From Clostridiales bacterium (GTDB lineage: Bacteria; Bacillota; Clostridia; UBA8921): a stretch of DNA of 5,653 nt. Within the stretch, counting starts at the first letter, position 1. Each line of letters opens with the position of its first letter. Both the position numbers and the translations under genes were made by a program. Shown here piece by piece: positions 1 to 5,602 of the stretch. A model generated the notes under the pieces. The model was not told the DNA's origin and did not search any database. It saw only the letters and a list, made by a program, of their open reading frames with translations. Where the stretch lies: NCBI GenBank assembly GCA_003535395.1, contig DOHE01000240.1, forward strand, positions 456 to 6,108, in the 5' to 3' direction.

Positions 1-32
1 CCGCAGCGCCGCAGCGCCGCAGCCCCGCAGCC
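1..32. repeat. 8-bp tandem repeat, four copies, at the window edge
   Basis: Four consecutive copies of CCGCAGC(G/C) occupy 1-8, 9-16, 17-24 and 25-32. The first two copies are identical to each other, as are the last two. The array may continue beyond the window. It lies just past the 3' end of the gerKB-like gene (stop at 44-46). A period of 8 does not preserve a reading frame, so the array is probably non-coding or at the end of an unseen gene. No transcription terminator for the ger operon is visible between it and the stop codon. Confidence 0.8.
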
Positions 33-43
33 GTACCAGCCTT

Positions 44-1147
44 TCACAAGGCCGGCGGCAGGGTCGCTTTTCTGCGATCTTTCCTCGCTTTGATTTCACC
101 AGCGACCCATGTAACCAATGGCAGAAAAAATAGGAAAGGAACGCGATAATAAGGATACGTACTGTTTACCCATTCCGAAAGTTCTACGATGTTGCGGAAG
201 GCAAACAAGGTAAAAGCCATGACAAGAAATGCCACCGGTGCGGTGATTGCACGATGATCCTGAAATCCAAAAAGCCGGGAGATCCCTTTGCTGGCGACGT
301 AAAGGCAGATGCTCAGGCGAATAAACCCTACAAGAATAAAATTAACAGAAACCGCCACTTCGATCCGCTGAAGGAAATTTCCGATATTGATGATGCCTAC
401 AGCGGCATAAGAAGGAAAATAAAGGGATTGGGTGAAACTCATGCCCAGCACGGAGATGTTCCGTAAATAAACAAAAAACAGTGAAAATGTCGTCAGAAGG
501 ATCCCAAACAGGAAGACACGGAAGGTTTTCCGGGAGTTGCCCAGATGGTTGAAAACTTCTGTAAAAAACGCCAGTCCCAGGGCAATCAGCGGGAAAGTTC
601 CTGTCAAAAGAGGATGAAGACCCTTGGACAGGAAAGGGCCCAGAGTATCGAGCCGGATATCCTCGATGGAAAGCAGCGAAACGCCTGTAATGATCAGCAA
701 AAACACCGGGAAGGCAAATCCTGCCCAGCGGCCCATGACTTCCAGACCGTCTTTGACAAGCCAGATCGCCAGGGCAGCGATGAATCCGCAGATGAAATAC
801 CGGGGGGTTTCCGGCAGCGAAACCACCTGGATGAATTCGCCAAACAGGATCAGGGTCATGGTCGCCACATGCAAGGCGATCCATACAGTAAGCAGATAAA
901 ATAATTTGGATAATTTGCCGAAAATCATTTCCTGCAGGTCCATCATGCTTTTCCCTGGATACAGAGTCAAAATGCGTGTATACATGAAAGCCAGGAGGAT
1001 ATTCGCAACCGCGGCCATCGGCAGGGCCAACAGCACATCCATTCCGGCATCCTTGCCGGCCATAGTAATGATGGAAGTCCCCATCATGAACATACCAAGA
1101 AGGCTGATACCGGACCAGTTCGATAGGATCTCCTTTTGCCGGGGCAT
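44..1147 (-). CDS. gerKB: Spore germination receptor B subunit (GerKB-like, spore permease family)
   Basis: This is a 367-aa integral membrane protein of the GerAB/GerKB family, a spore-specific branch of the amino acid/polyamine/organocation transporter superfamily. Family members sit in the spore inner membrane, and GerAB has been shown to bind its germinant. About ten hydrophobic segments cover almost the whole chain. Family-typical features include the first helix after NWSGISLLG (residues 10-18), a YPGKS...GK stretch near 63-78, GLEVMGRWA near 134-142 and a DTLGPFLSKG stretch near 167-176. The C-terminal tail is short and basic. In-frame GTG and ATG codons exist at 1156 and 1153, but ATG 1147 is preferred because AGGAGG at 1161-1156 then lies 8 nt upstream. 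The gene is last in the A-C-D-B operon and starts 5 nt after the D stop codon. Length matches the family. The B assignment is firm; the 'K' subtype rests mainly on gene order. Confidence 0.9.
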   Translation of the reverse strand: MPRQKEILSNWSGISLLGMFMMGTSIITMAGKDAGMDVLLALPMAAVANILLAFMYTRILTLYPGKSMMDLQEMIFGKLSKLFYLLTVWIALHVATMTLILFGEFIQVVSLPETPRYFICGFIAALAIWLVKDGLEVMGRWAGFAFPVFLLIITGVSLLSIEDIRLDTLGPFLSKGLHPLLTGTFPLIALGLAFFTEVFNHLGNSRKTFRVFLFGILLTTFSLFFVYLRNISVLGMSFTQSLYFPSYAAVGIINIGNFLQRIEVAVSVNFILVGFIRLSICLYVASKGISRLFGFQDHRAITAPVAFLVMAFTLFAFRNIVELSEWVNSTYPYYRVPFLFFLPLVTWVAGEIKARKDRRKATLPPAL

Positions 1148-1152
1148 ATGCA

Positions 1153-1368
1153 TCACCTCCTAAGAAGCGCATCGACGGCGGTTTTGATGGGTTTGGCGGG
1201 ACTTGGGATCTTTACTCCCAACTCTGTCAGGATGCAGATTGAAAGCGCAAGGCAGGAAAATGCAAGAAAGGCAGCCGCATACCGGATGTTCCTTCTGCGC
1301 AGCGCCGGGATCAGATCGACAAAGACGAATATTGTAATAATAGTAATAAAAAATGCTATTTTCAGCAT
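1153..1368 (-). CDS. Small two-helix membrane protein, ger-operon 'D' protein-like
   Basis: This 71-aa protein has two hydrophobic helices, at about residues 4-20 and 31-50. They are joined by a short basic loop (PALRRRNIR) and followed by a polar tail containing KIPSPAKPI. Small proteins of about this size and topology are encoded in several Bacillus germinant-receptor operons, where they are called D proteins (for example GerKD) and alter receptor activity. Membership here is inferred from size, topology, the IPSP-type tail and position between the C and B genes. ATG 1368 is the first usable start, 13 nt after the C-gene stop (TAA at 1384-1382). It has no good Shine-Dalgarno at normal distance (AAAGGA lies about 18 nt upstream), so translational coupling to the C gene is likely. 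Its last two codons, AGG AGG, also form the ribosome binding site of the B gene. Function is not proven. Confidence 0.75.
   Translation of the reverse strand: MLKIAFFITIITIFVFVDLIPALRRRNIRYAAAFLAFSCLALSICILTELGVKIPSPAKPIKTAVDALLRR
1156..1161 (-). promoter_or_regulatory. Ribosome binding site of gerKB, inside the D coding sequence
   Basis: The minus strand reads AGGAGG followed by TGATGCAT and then ATG at 1147. The site is made of the last two sense codons of the D gene (Arg-Arg), and the TGA stop follows directly. A spacing of 8 nt decides the start of the B gene at 1147 over the upstream GTG 1156 and ATG 1153, which overlap or abut the site. Confidence 0.8.
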
Positions 1369-1381
1369 GGGACCGGCACCG

Positions 1382-2521
1382 TTATAATCCTTTCAGATAT
1401 TGACCTGTATTCCGGAGGGTCACCTTCACATCCATCTGGACATCGATATCCCGAAACGTTTCTTCATTCCAGTTTGATTTGACTTCCTTCCACAAACCCG
1501 GCTTGCGGCGTTTCAGGACTTCTCCAAACCCGACTGCATCCAGCCCGTAATCCTGCTTGAGCCGGGAGATGAAATCCTCCAGCTTGTTTTTTAAAAATTG
1601 AGAACAAATATTTTCCAATTCTGCTGTCTGATCCGCCGATAAATACTTTTCCTGCTCGTATTCGCCGCCAACAGCCACTTCCAGCGCCGTTTTCACCTTG
1701 AAGCTCATCCTGTCTTCCTGAAAGACCGGGGTCACGATCGTACTGCTTTTAAAAATTTCAAGGGAAAGATATCCGGACATAGGACCGGATCCGGTTTTTA
1801 CCGGCAGGATGCCGCCCTTTATTTCATCCCGAAGGAAGAGCAGGCTTCGGGTATCCTCTTCGCTGAGGAAACCGGCGAGCCGTTCTTTATCGAGCAGGGC
1901 GGCGCCGGTTACGATGGGAGTAAAGCTTCCTCCCTCCCGGGTGATATCCACGGCCGGTACATATGCGACCCCTGTATCGGAGGTCAGCATCCCGTAAAGC
2001 TGATATACCTGGACATAGGGAGCTTTGGGAACGCTGACCGCAGATGTTGTCATTTCGTAGATCCCATATGCCAGCATCCTGGATGAAGGGATCTTCTCCT
2101 TAAATATTTCCTCCGCAGTTTCACACTTGGAAATATAGAGAACCACGGTCTCCCGGGGCTCGGCGTCGCGTATGATCCAGTCGAGCAGGGGCAGGATGCT
2201 TTTTTCAGCCAGATTGCGGCCAATAATATAGGCCTGTGCATGCCCCCAGTACAGCCTTTTTGAAGAAATCCGGATAATATTCCGCACCGCATCAAATACA
2301 GTATCTCCATCCGCAGACAGGATTTTCGGCTTGATCTCCACATTTTTGCCGGAGCCTTCAGGCGCTGCAATTTCAACGGTCATCCGATATCGATCTTTTT
2401 CAAAGTCATAATCCAGTCCGCATCCGGTGACCAGAAACAGACTGTCTGCTTCGCGGTAATTCCAGCAACCATACAGGAGCAGAAGCATTCCAAGGAGGAT
2501 ACAGATTTTCGGCAGTTTCAT
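1382..2521 (-). CDS. gerKC: Spore germination receptor C subunit, lipoprotein (GerKC-like, Ger(x)C family)
   Basis: This 379-aa GerAC/GerKC-family lipoprotein is expected to be anchored on the outer face of the spore inner membrane as part of the germinant receptor. The N-terminus is a lipoprotein signal: short basic start, hydrophobic run, lipobox LYGC with the acylated cysteine at residue 19. The family-typical CWNYREADSL and a glycine-Asp pair near 35-37 follow. Further hallmarks are WGHAQAYIIG (92-101), a WIIRDAEPRE stretch (115-124), and a C-terminal region with GFGEVLKRRKP, LWKEVKSNW and a final RNTG, as in known Ger(x)C proteins. ATG 2521 is chosen because it precedes the signal peptide directly, overlaps the A-gene stop as ATGA, and has AGGAGG at 2536-2531. 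An in-frame extension to 2605 would bury the signal peptide. The length is normal and the frame intact. Tyr at the -2 lipobox position is less common but acceptable. Confidence 0.92.
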   Translation of the reverse strand: MKLPKICILLGMLLLLYGCWNYREADSLFLVTGCGLDYDFEKDRYRMTVEIAAPEGSGKNVEIKPKILSADGDTVFDAVRNIIRISSKRLYWGHAQAYIIGRNLAEKSILPLLDWIIRDAEPRETVVLYISKCETAEEIFKEKIPSSRMLAYGIYEMTTSAVSVPKAPYVQVYQLYGMLTSDTGVAYVPAVDITREGGSFTPIVTGAALLDKERLAGFLSEEDTRSLLFLRDEIKGGILPVKTGSGPMSGYLSLEIFKSSTIVTPVFQEDRMSFKVKTALEVAVGGEYEQEKYLSADQTAELENICSQFLKNKLEDFISRLKQDYGLDAVGFGEVLKRRKPGLWKEVKSNWNEETFRDIDVQMDVKVTLRNTGQYLKGL

Positions 2522-4299
2522 TTTCCGGTACCTCCTGAGCCTTTTTGCTGCCGGACCCATTCGCCTTCTCTGGCAATGTTCCGGGGCCGGGTGCGCATGG
2601 TCCACCAGGGACCTCGAAACACCGTATCCTTTAGATCCTGTTTTTTAAATGACATGATCCCCTGCAGATAGGGAACGCCAAAGGAACGGAGTTCGACCAG
2701 ATGAAGAAGAAGGCCGATGAGGCCAAATAGAAAACCGTACAAGCCCAGCAGGGAAGACATAAGCAGCAGCAGCACCCGGATCATGATCGAAGGAAATTTG
2801 ATCCGGGGGATCACCAGTTCGGTGATCCCGGCCGTAGCGGACACGATCACCGTCGGGGCGCTGACCAGCCGGGCCTCTACCGCGGCCTGCCCGATCACCA
2901 GTGCTCCGACGATACTCAAGGCCTGGCCCATGAAAGCAGGCAGCCGGGTGCCGGATTCCCGGAGGATCTCAAAAAGAAGCAGCATCACGATCAGCTCGAT
3001 CACTGTGGGGAAAGGAAGTCCCTGCCGTGCGGCATAGATGCTCATCAGCAAAGAGGAAGGGACCATTTCGTGATGAAAGGTCACCAGAGACAGATAGAGG
3101 CCGGGAATGCTGATGGTGAAGAGAAATCCAAGGATCCGAAGAATACGGTTCAGGGAGCCGAAATAGAAGTTGGTGTAGTAGTCGTCGTTGGCTTGAAAAT
3201 ATTCAACAAACAAAAAGGGGACCATCATGGCACAGGGGCTCCCGTCCACCAGCACGGCCAGCCTTCCTTCCAAAAGATTGGCGGACACGATGTCCGGTCG
3301 TTCTGTGGTGCCGGTCAGATCGAAGGGAGTATAGGGAGAATCCATGATCAACTCCCTCAGGTAGCTGCTGCTCAGGATGCCGTCGATGTCGATTTTTTCC
3401 AGCCTGTTCCGAAGCTCCCGCAGATTGCTTTCTTTGGCGATTTCTTTCAGGTAGCAGATGCATACCCGGGTACGCGACCGTCTCCCGATCAGCATAAATT
3501 CAAATTTAAGGTTGGGAGTTTTGATCCGTCTTCGGATCAGGGTCAGGTTCATGATCAAAGATTCATTGAAGCCCTCCCGGGGACCCATCACTACAGTTTC
3601 CGTCTTGGGCTCATCGATGGCACGGGTCTTCCAGCCCTTGGAGTCGATGATCAGCCCTTCCGGTTCATTTTCCAGCAACCAGACCGTATCCCCGTCGATG
3701 ACAGCCTGACACAGCGAAGACACGTCGCTGCTCCGGGACACGGCCTTGGCAGCGATGATGCATTTTTGAAACCAGGCCGCGCGGCCCTCCTTGAAATCCT
3801 CCGGCAACCGGCTGCCCTCCGGCGGCCCTCCAACTGCCAGCTGCCCTCCAACTTCCAGCTGCCCTCTAACTTCCGGCTGCCCTCCAGCTTTCAGCTGCTC
3901 TCCAACTTTCGGCTGCCCGACATCTTCGGGTTCCCGTACCGGCACCCTCCCGGACATAAGCACAGGCTGGATAATATTATCATTCACCACATCGCTGTCG
4001 GTCATTCCGTCGATCATCACAAGACAGGCTTTGCCGAACCCCGGCACATCCAATTCCCGAAGGGTCAGGGTATCATCCTGCTGAAAGATGTTACGGAACA
4101 GGGCAATATTATCCTCAAGGGATCGGGTAAGACTGCCAGTGCCCGGACTCCCAGTCTCCGGGCTTCCAGCCTCCGGACCTCCAGCCTCCGGGGCCCCAGC
4201 CTCCGGACCTCCAGCTCCCGGGCTGCCCTGCCGGTATCCGGCAAAACGGCCGGCCCTATAGGGTTTTATTGATGTCCTTCGCTTTCGCTTCCTGAACAT
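2518..4299 (-). CDS. gerKA: Spore germination receptor A subunit (GerKA-like) with two repeat insertions
   Basis: This 593-aa GerA-family protein is the receptor subunit thought to form the ion-conducting channel in the spore inner membrane. A soluble N-terminal part (to about 380) contains NDNIIQP (106-112), GPREGFNES (239-247) and NLTLIRRRIK (251-260). ERPDI (333-337) and LLEGRLAVLVDGSP (342-355) follow. The membrane part contains PFPTVIELIVMLLLFEI (429-445) then LRESGTRLP (446-454), and later SIVGALVIGQAAVEA (462-476). The tail has DLKDTVFRGPWW (555-566) and TRPRNI. Several hydrophobic segments lie between about 385 and 540. Two low-complexity tandem repeats stand out: a Pro/Glu/Ala/Gly repeat at about 26-56, before the first domain, and a six-residue repeat at about 129-159, between the two N-terminal subdomains. 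They make the protein longer than typical GerKA (about 540) or GerAA (about 480). Repeat-rich N-terminal extensions are known in Bacillus cereus GerIA-type subunits. ATG 4299 is chosen over ATG 4314 because AAGGGAA lies between them. The gene is first in the operon. Confidence 0.93.
   Translation of the reverse strand: MFRKRKRRTSIKPYRAGRFAGYRQGSPGAGGPEAGAPEAGGPEAGSPETGSPGTGSLTRSLEDNIALFRNIFQQDDTLTLRELDVPGFGKACLVMIDGMTDSDVVNDNIIQPVLMSGRVPVREPEDVGQPKVGEQLKAGGQPEVRGQLEVGGQLAVGGPPEGSRLPEDFKEGRAAWFQKCIIAAKAVSRSSDVSSLCQAVIDGDTVWLLENEPEGLIIDSKGWKTRAIDEPKTETVVMGPREGFNESLIMNLTLIRRRIKTPNLKFEFMLIGRRSRTRVCICYLKEIAKESNLRELRNRLEKIDIDGILSSSYLRELIMDSPYTPFDLTGTTERPDIVSANLLEGRLAVLVDGSPCAMMVPFLFVEYFQANDDYYTNFYFGSLNRILRILGFLFTISIPGLYLSLVTFHHEMVPSSLLMSIYAARQGLPFPTVIELIVMLLLFEILRESGTRLPAFMGQALSIVGALVIGQAAVEARLVSAPTVIVSATAGITELVIPRIKFPSIMIRVLLLLMSSLLGLYGFLFGLIGLLLHLVELRSFGVPYLQGIMSFKKQDLKDTVFRGPWWTMRTRPRNIAREGEWVRQQKGSGGTGK
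2531..2536 (-). promoter_or_regulatory. Ribosome binding site of gerKC
   Basis: AGGAGG on the minus strand lies 9 nt before ATG 2521, inside the 3' end of the A gene. It decides the C-gene start in favour of the signal-peptide methionine, and together with the ATGA overlap points to coupled translation of A and C. Confidence 0.8.
3826..3915 (-). repeat. 18-bp tandem repeat, five copies, in frame within gerKA
   Basis: Five 18-bp units occupy 3826-3843, 3844-3861, 3862-3879, 3880-3897 and 3898-3915. The plus-strand consensus is about CCCTCCAACTTCCAGCTG. Neighbouring units differ at roughly one to four positions. On the coding strand they give a six-residue repeat of the type (L/P)(K/E/A)VGGQ, lying between the two subdomains of the A subunit's N-terminal part. 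Since 18 is a multiple of 3, gain or loss of a unit would keep the frame. Confidence 0.9.
4136..4225 (-). repeat. 15-bp tandem repeat, six copies, in frame near the gerKA start
   Basis: Six 15-bp units begin at 4136, 4151, 4166, 4181, 4196 and 4211. The plus-strand consensus is about CCAGCCTCCGGACCT; the units at 4166 and 4196 are identical. They encode a five-residue Pro-Glu-Ala-Gly-type repeat (such as GGPEAG, GAPEAG, GSPETG) at residues 26-56 of the A subunit. The repeat is unrelated in sequence and period to the 18-bp array in the same gene. Confidence 0.9.
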
Positions 4300-4304
4300 G
4301 GATG

Positions 4305-4311
4305 TTCCCTT
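4305..4311 (-). promoter_or_regulatory. Ribosome binding site of gerKA
   Basis: AAGGGAA on the minus strand ends 5 nt before ATG 4299. No Shine-Dalgarno precedes the alternative ATG at 4314, whose upstream bases are CTTATAATCC. This favours 4299 as the true start. Confidence 0.6.
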
Positions 4312-4327
4312 CATGGATTATAAGGTA

Positions 4328-4357
4328 TAGGATTTATTTTCCATGGTGTTTTTATGC
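4328..4357 (-). promoter_or_regulatory. Candidate forespore (sigma-G/F type) promoter of the ger operon
   Basis: On the minus strand, GCATA (4357-4353) is followed after 18 nt by AATCCTA (4334-4328). Germination-receptor operons are normally transcribed in the forespore by sigma-G, whose sites resemble G(A/C)ATR with CATACTA about 17-18 nt downstream. The -10-like element matches 5 of 7 positions. Transcription would start near 4321, about 20 nt before the chosen start codon. The match is weak and the region AT-rich, so this is a suggestion only. Confidence 0.35.
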
Positions 4358-4372
4358 ATGGGCTCCCTCTGG

Positions 4373-4425
4373 CACCGTCAAATTGAACACCGTCAAACGT
4401 CAAATTCAACACCGTCAAATTCAAC
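4373..4425. repeat. Intergenic direct repeats of a CACCGTCAAATT(C/G)AA unit
   Basis: Three 15-bp-type copies are CACCGTCAAATTGAA (4373-4387), a CACCGTCAAA copy cut short at 4388-4397 and joined to CGTCAAATTCAA (4398-4409), and CACCGTCAAATTCAA (4410-4424). CGTCAAA therefore occurs four times in 53 bp. The first copy contains the near-palindrome TCAAATTGA. The array sits in the divergent intergenic region, between the ger operon start and the promoter of the SPFH gene, and could be an operator cluster. No known regulator site is recognised. Confidence 0.8.
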
Positions 4426-4455
4426 ATGGCATTTTTCGCCGGTTCGCATTATAAT
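4426..4455 (+). promoter_or_regulatory. Probable sigma-A-type promoter of the SPFH operon
   Basis: A perfect -10 box TATAAT (4450-4455) is preceded after an 18-nt spacer by ATGGCA (4426-4431), which matches the -35 consensus TTGACA at 4 of 6 positions. Transcription would begin near 4462, giving a leader of about 37 nt with the ribosome binding site inside it. The -35 element abuts the right end of the direct-repeat cluster at 4373-4425. A protein bound there could therefore contact or block RNA polymerase. Confidence 0.6.
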
Positions 4456-4482
4456 CCAAATAGCGGAAGTGATCTTGTTTTC

Positions 4483-4490
4483 AAAGGAGG
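4483..4490 (+). promoter_or_regulatory. Ribosome binding site of the SPFH gene
   Basis: AAAGGAGG lies 8 nt before ATG 4499. This strong site fixes the start there, although the frame is open further upstream through the repeats to an ATG at 4343. Confidence 0.88.
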
Positions 4491-4498
4491 AATGTTCC

Positions 4499-5587
4499 AT
4501 GGGTCTTTTAAACTTCATCAAATCCCAGTTCATCGAGGTCATCGAGTGGACGGACAGTTCCCCGGATACCATGGTGTACCGGTTTCCGGTGCTGAACAAG
4601 GAAATCAAGATGGGTGCGAAGCTTACGGTGCGGGAATCTCAGGCCGCCATTTTCGTCAACGAGGGACAGATCGCCGATATATTTTCCCCCGGACTGCACA
4701 CCCTTTCCACGGAGAACCTGCCGGTACTCACAAAGCTTCGCTCCTGGAAATACGGATTCAATTCCCCTTTCAAAGCGGAAGTTTACTTCGTCAATCGGCG
4801 CCAGTTCACGGACCAGAAGTGGGGCACCATGAATCCGGTGATGATGCGGGATCCGGAATTCGGGATGCTACGGCTCCGGGCGTACGGCATTTACTCTTTT
4901 CGAGTCGCGGACCCCGCTGCATTCTTAAAGGAAGTTTTCGGTACAGCCGAGCTTTTCACGACGGAGGGGATCACCGGACACATCAAGCGCCAGATCATAT
5001 CCGGTTTGTCGGATATCCTTGCCGAGTTCGCCAAGCCGGCGATTGACCTGGCCCGATACTACGATGAACTGAGCGATCTGGCCAAGGAGAAGCTGCAGGA
5101 TATATTCGCTCAGTTTGGGCTTTCCCTGTCCTCTTTTGCCATCGAGAACATTTCCCTGCCGGAAGAAGTGGAGAAGGTACTGGACAAGCGGACATCCATG
5201 GGCGTGATCGGAGATATGGGAAAATTTATGCAGTATCAGGCGGCGGAAGCCCTGCGAGAAGCTGCCGCCAACGAAGGAGGAGGGCTTGCGGGAGCTGGAG
5301 TGGGCCTGGGAGCCGGAGCTGCCATCGGTCAGGCATTTGCCCAGTCCATGCAGTCCATGCAGTCCATGCAAGCCGGCATGCAAGCCGGGATGCAGGCCCA
5401 GCCGCACCAGCCGCCCCAGCCTGCACCGACAGCTCAGACAGCCCAGACAGCCCAGCCGCCCCAGCCGCCCCAGACAGCTCAGCCCCCCCAGCCGGAAACT
5501 GCTGCGCCGAAATTCTGTTCCCAATGCGGGGCTTCCCTCGCTGAAAGGGCTAAATTCTGCCCCATGTGCGGCGAAAAAATCGGTTAA
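4499..5587 (+). CDS. SPFH-domain protein with C-terminal zinc ribbon (YdjI-like 'virion core' family)
   Basis: This 362-aa protein starts MGLLNFIKSQFIEVIEW, as in the SPFH family that includes Bacillus YdjI and is often annotated 'virion core protein'. Residues 1 to about 235 form the SPFH (band-7-like) part, with features such as ESQAAIFVNEGQ (46-57), FSPGLHTLST (62-71), LRAYGIYSFRVADP (126-139) and SLPEEVEKVLDKR (219-231). A Gly/Ala-rich stretch (about 259-280), Gln/Met repeats (282-300) and a Pro/Gln/Ala/Thr tract (301-335) link it to a zinc ribbon with Cys340, 343, 354 and 357 (CxxC-x10-CxxC). There is no signal peptide or clear transmembrane helix, so it is probably cytoplasmic or membrane-peripheral. 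In B. subtilis the related gene lies in a cell-envelope stress cluster with pspA; a similar scaffold role here is inference. It leads a plus-strand operon divergent from the ger genes, and the next gene starts 15 nt after its stop. Confidence 0.85.
   Translation: MGLLNFIKSQFIEVIEWTDSSPDTMVYRFPVLNKEIKMGAKLTVRESQAAIFVNEGQIADIFSPGLHTLSTENLPVLTKLRSWKYGFNSPFKAEVYFVNRRQFTDQKWGTMNPVMMRDPEFGMLRLRAYGIYSFRVADPAAFLKEVFGTAELFTTEGITGHIKRQIISGLSDILAEFAKPAIDLARYYDELSDLAKEKLQDIFAQFGLSLSSFAIENISLPEEVEKVLDKRTSMGVIGDMGKFMQYQAAEALREAAANEGGGLAGAGVGLGAGAAIGQAFAQSMQSMQSMQAGMQAGMQAQPHQPPQPAPTAQTAQTAQPPQPPQTAQPPQPETAAPKFCSQCGASLAERAKFCPMCGEKIG
5342..5392 (+). repeat. 9-bp and 12-bp tandem repeats in the SPFH gene linker
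   Basis: Three copies of CAGTCCATG (5342-5350, 5351-5359, 5360-5368) are followed by two near-identical 12-bp units, CAAGCCGG(C/G)ATG (5369-5380, 5381-5392). They encode QSM and QAGM repeats and run into a further stretch (to about 5490) of CAG/CCG/ACA codons coding for a Pro/Gln/Ala/Thr tract. All periods keep the frame. The array forms the flexible linker before the zinc ribbon. Confidence 0.85.
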
Positions 5588-5602
5588 GAGGAGAAGAACC
5601 CC

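Noticed and set aside
1..93. C-terminal end of a convergent plus-strand gene entering from the left edge
   Set aside because: All three plus-strand frames are open through the repeat array, with stops further in, so no frame can be singled out and no conserved sequence is recognisable.
342..1172. A 276-codon minus-strand frame overlapping the B and D genes
   Set aside because: It is an out-of-frame shadow of gerKB. The translation lacks the hydrophobic helices of the family and resembles nothing known, whereas the other frame is a clear spore permease.
2522..2605. N-terminal extension of GerKC by 28 residues
   Set aside because: It would place an Arg-rich stretch before the lipoprotein signal and overlap gerKA by 88 bases. 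ATG 2521 has AGGAGG upstream and begins the signal peptide.
3070..4272. A 400-codon open frame on the plus strand opposite gerKA
   Set aside because: It lies wholly antisense to a gene with full GerA-family motifs. Its translation is rich in His/Gln/Pro/Ser with no recognisable domain, and there is no good ribosome binding site. It is a by-product of G+C-biased codon use.
4317..4322. TATAAT on the minus strand just upstream of gerKA as a vegetative promoter
   Set aside because: No -35 element is present at 17 nt (CATGGA), and transcription would start only about 10 nt before the start codon, inside the ribosome binding site region. Forespore-specific expression is expected for this operon.
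4343..4498. N-terminal extension of the SPFH protein by 52 residues
   Set aside because: The extension would translate the intergenic repeats, the -10 box and the ribosome binding site. The family N-terminus MGLLNFIK begins at 4499, directly after AAAGGAGG.
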